A stretch of DNA of 5,907 nt from Pseudomonadota bacterium (GCA_030591195.1 JAUVBO010000220.1:1-5907); one strand, 5' to 3'. Shown: positions 1-5,274, counted from the stretch's first letter. Made by a program: numbers and translations. The notes: generated by a model not told the origin, from the sequence alone.

Positions 1-227
1 CCCGAGGCGCGAGCGCGCTCCGTCCAAAATGGAAGCGTCTCGGCCTGTTGCGTTCTTGCAGTGTACGGTGCGAGCCATATTAGCAAGAGTGGGGCCAGCG
101 TTGGCTGCGCGTAAAGTAGCGCGCGCTCTCAGTTTTCCGGCAGGTGTGCGCTGGGTGCGTGGACGGCTGGCCACTGTCCGTAGCGGGCGTGTTGCGCGTG
201 GCGCAGTGCAGCTAAGAACCTTAGGTG

Positions 228-1028
228 CTAACGGTGTGGCGCCGAGAGCCGCTCGCAGGCGGCGACCAGCTCGTCGATCGCCTGGCGGTCGCTGGCGAAG
301 CGGCACGGTCGCTCGCGCTGCTGCTCGAAGTACTTGCCGGTCACGCTCGCGAGCTCGGGGCTGGTGGCGACCCACACCGGGGTGCGTGCGCCCTGGTCGG
401 GCGTCTCGTGGCCACCGAAGCCGAGGCTGTTGCTCAGCGCCGAGCTCACGTCGCCCGGGTGGCAGACATTGACCGTGATCCCGTCGGGCGCCAGGCGCTC
501 GGCCAGGGGCACGGTCAACATCCGGTTGGCCTGCTTGGACTGCCGGTAGGCCGTGTCGTTGTCATAGGGGCGGCGCTCGAACTGAAGATCATCGAGGTCG
601 AGGCCACCCGCCCAGTAGCTCGCCACGTTGACCACCCGCGCCGGGGCGGACTGCGCCAGGGACGCGCCCAGCGCCTCGATCATCCAGTAGTAGCCGAGCA
701 CGTTGGTGGCCAGCTGGACCTCGATCCCGTCGGCTGTCAGCCGGCGGCGGCGTGGCGTGTCGGCGGCGTTGTTGACCAGCAGGTGTAGCGGTCCCTCAAG
801 ACGGCCCGCCAGCGCGCGAATCGAGGCCGGCGACGAGAGGTCGACGATCTCGGCCCGTGCGGCGGCGTTGCCGGCCGCCTCGGTGATCGCGGCGACCGCG
901 CGCGCGGCCTTCTTCGCGTCACGACAAGCGAGGATCACGTCGTGGTCGTGGTCGCAGGCGAGCTGTCGGGCGATCGCCTCGCCGATCGCCCCGGTGGCTC
1001 CGGTGACCAGCGCTACTCTGCGGCTCAT
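228..1028 (-). CDS. Short-chain dehydrogenase/reductase, retinol-dehydrogenase-like
   Basis: A 266-residue NAD(P)-dependent oxidoreductase of the classical SDR family, probably cytoplasmic. The cofactor-binding glycine motif TGATGAIG is at residues 9-16, NNAA (the NNAG equivalent) at 86-89 and the structural Asn at N109. The catalytic Ser is S137 and the active-site pair Y161-x3-K165 sits in YRQSK. A CHPGDV segment at 189-194 matches the usual HPG after the active site. The stretch around YRQSKQANRM and the late GKYFEQQ are typical of the retinol-dehydrogenase/WWOX-like branch. All catalytic residues are present, so it should be active, but the substrate cannot be read from sequence. The ATG start is preceded by a purine-rich AAAGGGGG. 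It lies 67 bases downstream of the lipoprotein gene on the same strand and may be co-transcribed with it, although a hairpin lies between them. Confidence 0.93.
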   Translation of the reverse strand: MSRRVALVTGATGAIGEAIARQLACDHDHDVILACRDAKKAARAVAAITEAAGNAAARAEIVDLSSPASIRALAGRLEGPLHLLVNNAADTPRRRRLTADGIEVQLATNVLGYYWMIEALGASLAQSAPARVVNVASYWAGGLDLDDLQFERRPYDNDTAYRQSKQANRMLTVPLAERLAPDGITVNVCHPGDVSSALSNSLGFGGHETPDQGARTPVWVATSPELASVTGKYFEQQRERPCRFASDRQAIDELVAACERLSAPHR

Positions 1029-1058
1029 GCAGCACCCCCTTTGGTTTGGCCGATGCCA

Positions 1059-1078
1059 CGCGACCGTACCTGGTCGCG
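1059..1078 (-). terminator. Intercistronic hairpin between lipoprotein and SDR genes
   Basis: Arms CGCGACC (1059-1065) and GGTCGCG (1072-1078) pair perfectly over 7 bases around a 6-base loop. It begins 17 bases after the lipoprotein stop codon and lies upstream of the SDR ribosome binding site. There is no T-run after it on the minus strand, so it is not a textbook intrinsic terminator. It could instead be a partial attenuator or an mRNA processing or stability element that sets SDR expression relative to the lipoprotein. Confidence 0.35.
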
Positions 1079-1099
1079 GTGATCGGTGACACGGGCTAC
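1077..1099. repeat. 23-bp perfect inverted repeat, outer copy
   Basis: This 23-base segment is the exact reverse complement of 1264-1286. It overlaps the TAG stop codon (1096-1098) of the lipoprotein gene and the last two bases of the upstream hairpin. Read on the plus strand it repeats the coding-strand sequence of the inner copy, which encodes VIGDTGY within the lipoprotein. Identity stops abruptly at both ends. Confidence 0.9.
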
Positions 1100-1959
1100 T
1101 TGATCACCGGGGCCGAGGTGGTCACGCCGGCGCCCCACCACGGGCCGCCGCCTTTGGAGACCTCGGTGGCCTCACCGGTCTGGGGGTCGATCAGCAGGAA
1201 CCGTGAGTCCTCGGTGAAGCCGTAGACCTTGTCCTTCCAGAAGCCAAGGCCCCAGATCTCGGCGTAGCCCGTGTCACCGATCACCGTCGCCGTGCCGGTG
1301 GTCGGGTCGACGCGTGCCAGCAGGTCGGTGAGGCTGCTCAGCCGGGTGACCGTGGCCACGGTGCCGAAGCCGCGCACCGACACCAGGTCGCCGCTCGAGC
1401 GCAGCCCGCCGCCGAAGGCGCCGAGCACTGTCGCCCGACCGGTCTCGGGATCGATCTCGAACACGTCGCCCTGGTCGGAGGTGGCGACCAGCAGCTCGTT
1501 GCCCTCGGCGATCTGGGGGGTGATGAACGAGAGACCGTTGAAGCCCTGGGTCAGCGGCGCGAGGTAGGCACAGACCGCAGTCTTCTTGTTTACCTCGTAG
1601 ACCTTGTCGTAGGAGATGCCGATCATCCGCCCGACCTTGTCCAGGGCAATGTCGGTCATCGTGTCCGCCTCGCCGGGCCAGCCAAAGGGCCCGACCAGCG
1701 TCACCTCCAGCGAGTCCGGATCGATCTGGTACAGCTCATCGGCGCTGTGGGCGTAGACCAGCGCGTTCTGCCCGGGGGCGGTGGCGTCGGGCGCGGGCGG
1801 CACCAGGGCGTCGGGTCCGCTGCCGGTGCCCCCGTCGCTGGCGCTCGCCCGGGAGTCGCTGAAGACCGCGTTGGTGTCGGCGCAACCGACGGCGGCCAGC
1901 ACCACCGCCACCAGCATCAGCCGCCGCAGAGCTCCCGAGCCCCCGATGATTCCGGACAT
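1096..1959 (-). CDS. Putative lipoprotein with beta-propeller-type repeats
   Basis: A 287-residue secreted lipoprotein of unknown specific function. After a basic N-terminus (RR at 12-13) comes a hydrophobic segment (14-25) and a lipobox-like AVGC with the lipidated Cys at C26. A flexible linker rich in Gly, Ser, Pro, Asp and Ala runs from about 38 to 64. The rest contains five degenerate repeats of a motif like [L/V/F]-x-x-[I/V]-D-P-x-T-G-x-A-T-x-[I/L]-G, starting at residues 76, 120, 166, 214 and 254. The 40-48 residue spacing is what blades of a beta-propeller would give. The second copy is most diverged (VYEVNKKTAVCAYLA). This suggests a surface-anchored propeller for protein or ligand binding, with no visible catalytic residues. 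The ATG start is chosen because GGGGAGG lies just before it and it gives a proper signal peptide. It is probably first in an operon with the SDR gene. Confidence 0.82.
   Translation of the reverse strand: MSGIIGGSGALRRLMLVAVVLAAVGCADTNAVFSDSRASASDGGTGSGPDALVPPAPDATAPGQNALVYAHSADELYQIDPDSLEVTLVGPFGWPGEADTMTDIALDKVGRMIGISYDKVYEVNKKTAVCAYLAPLTQGFNGLSFITPQIAEGNELLVATSDQGDVFEIDPETGRATVLGAFGGGLRSSGDLVSVRGFGTVATVTRLSSLTDLLARVDPTTGTATVIGDTGYAEIWGLGFWKDKVYGFTEDSRFLLIDPQTGEATEVSKGGGPWWGAGVTTSAPVIK
1264..1286. repeat. 23-bp perfect inverted repeat, inner copy
   Basis: This is the partner of 1077-1099 and lies inside the lipoprotein coding sequence, where on the minus strand it encodes VIGDTGY at the end of the fourth propeller repeat (residues about 225-231). 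The two copies flank 164 bases encoding the C-terminal part of the protein, including its fifth repeat. Confidence 0.9.
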
Positions 1960-1981
1960 GGTCCTCCCCTTTTTCAGCGCG

Positions 1982-2011
1982 ATACTACGCGGGAGATGGG
2001 GCGAGTGTCAC
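1982..2011 (-). promoter_or_regulatory. Candidate sigma-70-type promoter for the lipoprotein gene
   Basis: On the minus strand a -35-like GTGACA (plus-strand 2006-2011) is followed after 18 bases by a -10-like TAGTAT (plus-strand 1982-1987). Transcription would start near 1975, about 15 bases before the ATG, leaving room for the GGGGAGG ribosome binding site. Five of six -35 bases and four of six -10 bases match the E. coli consensus. The position fits well, but this is a pattern match only. Confidence 0.38.
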
Positions 2012-2166
2012 TCCAGCCGTCCCTCGCCTTGATCGGCCCTGGGCTCAAGTGGCCCGGAAGAAACACCACCAGGCCTGTCTCGGCCAAGAGCGTCTCATCG
2101 CGGTAACCCCCTTCTCGGTCCGTCATCGGTTTCGACAACTAATCTACGCAATTGCCCGTAGCCGCC

Positions 2167-2181
2167 TGGATGGTGGCTTGC
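2167..2181 (+). promoter_or_regulatory. Candidate sigma-54 (-24/-12) promoter for dsrC
   Basis: TGGATGG, four bases, then TTGC gives the diagnostic GG (2168-2169) and GC (2180-2181) with sigma-54 spacing. TGG and all of TTGC match the family consensus, while the CAC part of the -24 box is poor. Transcription would start near 2193, leaving a leader of about 40 bases before the dsrC ATG. It is supported by a sigma-54-dependent regulator encoded nearby and a similar element before the cytochrome gene. It is a weaker match than that second element. Confidence 0.32.
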
Positions 2182-2205
2182 GGAACGCGACTTGCATCGT
2201 AATAG

Positions 2206-2225
2206 CCGGTTTGGGGACAGACCGG
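2206..2225 (+). promoter_or_regulatory. GNRA-capped hairpin in dsrC leader, overlapping the ribosome binding site
   Basis: Arms CCGGTTTG (2206-2213) and CAGACCGG (2218-2225) pair over 8 positions, with one U-G wobble in RNA, around the tetraloop GGGA, which fits the stable GNRA class. The 3' arm ends in the first two bases of the dsrC Shine-Dalgarno GGAGG (2224-2228). The hairpin could therefore tune ribosome access or protect the 5' end of the transcript. Confidence 0.42.
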
Positions 2226-2228
2226 AGG
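2224..2228 (+). promoter_or_regulatory. Ribosome binding site of dsrC
   Basis: GGAGG lies five bases before the ATG at 2234. It fixes the start there rather than at an in-frame TTG at 2192, which would add 14 unconserved residues. The ATG start gives 105 residues, the usual DsrC length. Confidence 0.8.
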
Positions 2229-2233
2229 CGTGC

Positions 2234-2551
2234 ATGGCAGCGCTCAGAGTGAACGGCAGGAGGATCGAGACGGACGACGACGGGTTCCTCCAGCGATGGG
2301 ATGACTGGGACCGAGAGGTCGCGATTGGCCTCGCTCGGCTGGAGGACGTCCACGACATGACCGATGGCCACTGGCGGGTCGTCGAGTACATGCGCAACCA
2401 CTTTGGCCGGTTCGGCAAGGCACCGATGATCAGGAAGCTCTGCAGGGATATGCGGCTTCGCTTCTCAGAGGTCTACGAGCTGTTTCCCACCGGGCCGGTC
2501 AGGGGTTGTTGCAGGATCGCCGGCTTGCCCAAGCCTGCTGGTTGCGTCTGA
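2234..2551 (+). CDS. dsrC: DsrC, sulfur-carrier protein with both C-terminal redox cysteines
   Basis: A 105-residue DsrC/TusE-family cytoplasmic protein. In dissimilatory sulfur metabolism DsrC carries sulfur as a trisulfide between its two C-terminal cysteines, linking sulfite reductase DsrAB to the membrane complex DsrMKJOP. The signature arm here is CRIAGLPKPAGCV. C104 is the penultimate residue and C93 lies ten residues upstream, the CysB-x10-CysA arrangement of true DsrC; TusE proteins lack the upstream Cys. An extra C92 precedes C93. The core EVYELFPTGP (79-88) runs on without the 7-8 residue insertion seen in TusE and sulfur-oxidizer DsrC, so it resembles the sulfate-reducer type. The N-terminal ETDDDGFL (12-19) and DDW (23-25) motifs also fit. 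No dsrAB is nearby, so a role as a stand-alone sulfur-responsive carrier or regulator is possible. The DUF4920-like gene follows after 47 bases, probably in the same operon. Confidence 0.94.
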   Translation: MAALRVNGRRIETDDDGFLQRWDDWDREVAIGLARLEDVHDMTDGHWRVVEYMRNHFGRFGKAPMIRKLCRDMRLRFSEVYELFPTGPVRGCCRIAGLPKPAGCV

Positions 2552-2586
2552 CGCAGACCGTCGTCGCGCGGATGCAGCGGCGGCGC

Positions 2587-2591
2587 AGGAG
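2587..2591 (+). promoter_or_regulatory. Ribosome binding site of the DUF4920-like lipoprotein
   Basis: AGGAG lies seven bases before the ATG at 2599. It supports this start over upstream in-frame starts at 2506 and 2572, which would put an arginine-rich stretch ahead of the signal peptide and, for 2506, overlap dsrC. Confidence 0.7.
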
Positions 2592-2598
2592 TATCGCG

Positions 2599-3240
2599 AT
2601 GCAGAACCGGTGGGTCTTGGCTCTCGCCGCCGTCGCGACCTGGCAGGTCACCGCCTGTCAGCAGGTCAAATCCAGTCCGCCCAGCGGTGCGTCAGCGGCC
2701 CGGTCGAGCGCGAACGGGGGCGAGGCCGCGCTTCGGCCCGGCGGAGCCGCCGGAGCGGGACAGTGCTGTGGCGGACACCGCTGCAACCAAGACGACGACA
2801 CCAAGCTGCTCAACGACCGAGTGACGAGCAAGACCGGGCCCGACGGCAAGGCGGTGTTGCAGGCTGGAAACCCGTTCGCCCGGCAAACGCCGACGGTGCA
2901 GCTCGCGGAGCTGCTCGCCAAGCCGGACCGTTACAAGGGCAAGAAGGTGCGGGTCGCGGGCAACGTTTCGGCGATGTGTGGCCGCCGGCGGCGGTGGTTC
3001 GCGATGACCGCTGGCGACCGATCGGGCGGCTTCCTCCGCGTCATCACCACCCCGTTCTTCCTGGTGCCGGCCGGGATGATCGGCAAGCAGGCCGCGGCGG
3101 AGGGCACGGTGGAGGTGATCGCGGTCAGTGCCCGCGCGGCGCGACACTTCGCCAGGAGGCACGGGCTGGGCGATCCCGAGGCGATCGCCGGAATCCAGCG
3201 GCGTGTGGTCCTGCGGGCCACCGGCGCCGCCTTCAGGTGA
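2599..3240 (+). CDS. DUF4920-like lipoprotein
   Basis: A 213-residue predicted lipoprotein whose function is not known. A short signal peptide (1-19) ends in lipobox VTAC with lipidated C20. A low-complexity Ser/Ala/Gly linker follows (about 24-54), then a small cysteine cluster CC-x4-C (C56, C57, C62) beside an Asp run (66-68). From about residue 90 the pattern matches DUF4920 proteins: a GNPF opening, LLAKPDRYKGKKVRVAGNV (105-123), a Cys (C127) six residues before a Trp (W133), LRVITTPFFLVP (146-157), then GKQAAAEGTVEV (162-173) and a final VVLRATGAAF. This is probably an OB-like beta-barrel. The family usually has CxxxGCW here; in this protein the second Cys is replaced by R132, so a two-cysteine metal or redox site is lost or altered. 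The gene follows dsrC by 47 bases on the same strand, and a shared transcript is likely. The family call is by remembered pattern and is less certain than the lipoprotein call. Confidence 0.72.
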   Translation: MQNRWVLALAAVATWQVTACQQVKSSPPSGASAARSSANGGEAALRPGGAAGAGQCCGGHRCNQDDDTKLLNDRVTSKTGPDGKAVLQAGNPFARQTPTVQLAELLAKPDRYKGKKVRVAGNVSAMCGRRRRWFAMTAGDRSGGFLRVITTPFFLVPAGMIGKQAAAEGTVEVIAVSARAARHFARRHGLGDPEAIAGIQRRVVLRATGAAFR

Positions 3241-3319
3241 GACCCCGCCGACGCTGGGAGGGCGAAGGACAGCCGACCTGACGGTGATCAGCGTTGGCAC
3301 CAGTGGCGTCGGCGATCGA

Positions 3320-4735
3320 TCAGGTCTCGAGCGGGAGCCACAGCGTGGCGACGGTTCCGCCTTCGGCCGGGAAGCTGAACGTCAGGTCACCCTCGTGTGC
3401 GTCGGCGATCGTCCGGGTGACCGACAAGCCCAGCCCGGTGCCCTCGCCCTCAGGCTTGGTCGTGAAAAACGGGTTCTCGATGCGATCGCGGATCGCCGCC
3501 GGAATTCCGGGACCGGCGTCGCGAATGGCGATTCCGACGAGCTCGTCGCCTCGCTCGAAGGTCACTTCGATGGCGGCCTCGTCGCCGGAGACGTGAAGGG
3601 CGTTGAGCAGCAGGTTAGCCAGAGCTTGCTCGATCTGGGTCACGTCGACGTCGACCTCGAGCTCCTCCACGCCGGCGCTGTGTACGTGGACCGCCTGGCC
3701 GCGCTTGGTCGCCGGGCCGAGCAAGCCAACCGTCGAGTTGACGATGGTGACGAGGCGCGCGCGCGATCGGTGTGGCCGTCGCAGCCGCGTGAAGTTCAGC
3801 AGCCTGCTCATCACGGCCTCGATATGGGCCAGGCCCTCTCCCATCAGCGCCAGGTACTCCCGCTGCTTCTCCGGCGACAGCGTTCCTTCGGCCAGGCGCT
3901 CTTGACAGTTCATCATGCCCGCCAGGGGGTTGTTGACCTCGTGAGCCACGCCGGCGACCAGGCTGCCGAGCGCGGCGAGCTTCTCGGTCTGCAGGTGCTT
4001 GTGCCGAGCGCGCCCTTGCTCGACGGCGGCTGCGTGCAGCCTGCTGCGCATCTGGTTGACGTGTCGAGTGAGTAGCCCGATCTCGTCGGCGTGTTGCTCG
4101 GGCAACGGGACGGGCGACGTCTTGGGATCCATCTCCTGGAGCGCGTCGACCATCGGGCCCACGCGCTGGGCCACGCGCCGGCCGACAATGAACGCGGCGG
4201 CAGCGCCGAGGGAGGCGACGCACAGGGCGATGATCCCCAGCGTAATCGACAGCGAGCGTCGAGGCGGCCCGAGCACCTCGAGCCGTAGTCCGACACGAGC
4301 CGTCCCGATCCTTGGTCTCGCAGCTGCAACATCGAGGTACCTGCGCCCGTCGGCCCGGACGGTCATCGTCTGGCTGGCCGGGTGGCGCAACCGCAGCAGG
4401 CCGCGCGGAGTGCCGCGAACCCCGAAGGACGACGCGATGACCGTCTCTCCCCGGTGGAAGAAGCAATAGCCGACGTTGTGAAAGGAGCTGATCCGATCGA
4501 CCAGCTCCTGGACCGCGAGCCGGTCGTCGACCAAGAGGGCATTCTCCGCGCGCTCCGTCAGCAGTTGGGCCAGGGCTCGGCCCTCGCGTCCCAGCTGCTG
4601 CGTGAGGCCATTGGCGATGATCCGGTTGGCCACCACTAGGTGCACGGCGTGGGTGACGATCACGCCGAGCGCTCCGAAGATCGCGAGCTTGACCCAAAGG
4701 CGCTTCCAGGGCTTTACCGAGAATCCCGGTTGCAT
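3320..4735 (-). CDS. Membrane sensor histidine kinase
   Basis: A 471-residue two-component sensor kinase. Transmembrane segments at about 14-36 and 161-184 enclose an extracytoplasmic sensor region of about 125 residues. This holds ALLVDDRLAVQELVDRI (66-82) and YCFFHRGETVIASSF (90-104), a Cache-like pattern common in kinases of this lineage. A HAMP-like linker (about 185-237, with DEIG at 217-220) leads to the dimerisation domain with phospho-acceptor H265 in GVAHEVNNPL. The ATPase domain has the N box with N374 and N378, the G1 box DAGPGI (406-411), the F box NPFFTTKP (421-428) and the G2 box GEGTGLGL (430-437). All catalytic parts are intact. HEVNNPL-type kinases usually pair with NtrC-family regulators, and one is encoded upstream on the same strand. 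No receiver domain is present. The ATG start is preceded by GAGG. Its 5' end is divergent from the cytochrome gene, sharing a 103-base intergenic region. Confidence 0.95.
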   Translation of the reverse strand: MQPGFSVKPWKRLWVKLAIFGALGVIVTHAVHLVVANRIIANGLTQQLGREGRALAQLLTERAENALLVDDRLAVQELVDRISSFHNVGYCFFHRGETVIASSFGVRGTPRGLLRLRHPASQTMTVRADGRRYLDVAAARPRIGTARVGLRLEVLGPPRRSLSITLGIIALCVASLGAAAAFIVGRRVAQRVGPMVDALQEMDPKTSPVPLPEQHADEIGLLTRHVNQMRSRLHAAAVEQGRARHKHLQTEKLAALGSLVAGVAHEVNNPLAGMMNCQERLAEGTLSPEKQREYLALMGEGLAHIEAVMSRLLNFTRLRRPHRSRARLVTIVNSTVGLLGPATKRGQAVHVHSAGVEELEVDVDVTQIEQALANLLLNALHVSGDEAAIEVTFERGDELVGIAIRDAGPGIPAAIRDRIENPFFTTKPEGEGTGLGLSVTRTIADAHEGDLTFSFPAEGGTVATLWLPLET

Positions 4736-4737
4736 CT

Positions 4738-4753
4738 TGGCCTCGGTCTTGCT
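4738..4753 (+). promoter_or_regulatory. Candidate sigma-54 (-24/-12) promoter for the cytochrome gene
   Basis: TGGCCTC, GGTC, TTGCT gives the invariant GG (4739-4740) and GC (4751-4752) with correct spacing. TGGC and the whole TTGCT match the consensus TGGCACG-N4-TTGCW; CTC replaces ACG. Transcription would begin near 4764, about 75 bases before the cytochrome ATG. The element overlaps the ribosome binding site of the divergent kinase gene, so the two may interfere. The regulator encoded at the right edge is of the class that activates such promoters. Confidence 0.45.
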
Positions 4754-4838
4754 TCCCCGCTAATGGGCTACGGAGCGGACCAGGTCGATTCCGAACGGTC
4801 CAACCTCGAGTTGCACAACGTGTACCCAGGGGGGGCGA

Positions 4839-5231
4839 ATGAGCAAGCAGATATCTTGGGCCCTGGTGGCCTGTGTGGGCTTGGGAGCTACAACGGTGGG
4901 GGCCTTTTCGGACAAGGCGCCGAAGAAGAAGATCGTCATCAAAGGCTGCCAGAAGAAGAAAAAGCCGGTGATCTTTGATCACGTCAAGCACGTCAAGGCG
5001 GTCAAGAAGGACTGCACGGCTTGCCACCACAAGGTCGACAACAAACCGCCGAAAAAGAACCGGTGCAGTCAATGCCACCTGAAGAAACAGGGCAAGAAGC
5101 TCGACACCTGCCAGGCCAAGAGTCCGAAGAAGAATCCCTTTCATCGCCAGTGCATCGGCTGCCACAAGAAGAACAAGGCCACGGCTCCCAAGGCACCGAC
5201 CAAGTGCAAGCAGTGCCACCCGAAGAAGTGA
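4839..5231 (+). CDS. Periplasmic tetraheme cytochrome c, class III (c3-like)
   Basis: A 130-residue exported multiheme electron carrier. The signal peptide (1-22) ends in VGA before F23. Four heme c sites are CTACH (59-63), CSQCH (76-80), CIGCH (105-109) and CKQCH (123-127). The distal ligands for bis-histidine coordination match class III cytochromes: H48 and H51 in FDHVKH, H64 directly after the first heme His, and H102 just before the third heme site. That order equals the four distal His of Desulfovibrio c3. Unlike Desulfovibrio c3, all four sites are CX2CH with none CX4CH. The protein is extremely basic, with 33 Lys and only five acidic residues. C37 and C91 are non-heme cysteines. It probably shuttles electrons between a periplasmic donor and a membrane or extracellular partner. 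It lies between the kinase and regulator genes in opposite orientation, and a cytochrome c7-like variant is the main alternative. Confidence 0.93.
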   Translation: MSKQISWALVACVGLGATTVGAFSDKAPKKKIVIKGCQKKKKPVIFDHVKHVKAVKKDCTACHHKVDNKPPKKNRCSQCHLKKQGKKLDTCQAKSPKKNPFHRQCIGCHKKNKATAPKAPTKCKQCHPKK

Positions 5232-5274
5232 GCGCGGTCCCGCGGACGACCAGGCGGCCGTCACCAGCGGCTGG

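Larger units (their letters stand above)
1960..2233. other. Divergent intergenic region between lipoprotein and dsrC
   Basis: These 274 bases separate the minus-strand lipoprotein gene from the plus-strand dsrC. I see no convincing coding sequence. It holds the candidate sigma-70 promoter on the left and, near its right end, an imperfect palindrome at 2145-2160. The palindrome is GCAATTGC flanked by TAC and CCGTA, with two extra bases on the right, and could be an operator. After it come the -24/-12-like element at 2167-2181 and the leader hairpin at 2206-2225. The part from about 2125 to 2160 is more AT-rich than its surroundings, as expected near a regulated promoter. Confidence 0.6.

Noticed and set aside
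212..224. CTAAG-AAC-CTTAG hairpin just after the SDR stop
   Set aside because: It has only a 5-bp AT-containing stem with a 3-base loop and no T-run, so it is insufficient for a terminator.
29..788. Two plus-strand open frames over the left edge and antisense to the SDR
   Set aside because: Arginine-rich or low-complexity translations without motifs. The SDR on the other strand is clearly real. Positions 1-227 themselves show no supportable gene.
2192..2233. TTG start for dsrC adding 14 residues
   Set aside because: GGAGG sits just before the ATG at 2234, and the shorter protein matches usual DsrC length. The extension would also begin upstream of the leader hairpin.
2049..2252. 67-residue plus-strand frame in the intergenic region
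   Set aside because: It has a GTG start without a clear ribosome binding site, overlaps the dsrC start in another frame, and shows no recognisable motif.
2234..2551. Assignment as TusE (tRNA 2-thiouridine pathway)
   Set aside because: TusE lacks the upstream redox Cys and has a 7-8 residue insertion before the YLYxLF region. This protein has the Cys and lacks the insertion.
3247..3298. GCCGACGCT and AGCGTTGGC as a bidirectional terminator between the convergent DUF4920-like and kinase genes
   Set aside because: One of nine pairs is a wobble or mismatch, the loop is 34 bases, and no T-run follows on either strand. The pairing is too weak to call.
3128..4075. Plus-strand open frame of 315 codons antisense to the kinase
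   Set aside because: It is antisense to the conserved kinase core, has low-complexity composition, no domain and no convincing ribosome binding site.
4797..4815. Another TTGCA near the cytochrome start considered as a sigma-54 -12 box
   Set aside because: The nearest upstream GG is 16 bases from the GC instead of 12, so the spacing is wrong.
5233..5244. CGCGG/CCGCG hairpin just after the cytochrome stop
   Set aside because: It has a 4-5 bp stem with almost no loop and no T-run. Such short GC palindromes are frequent in this DNA.
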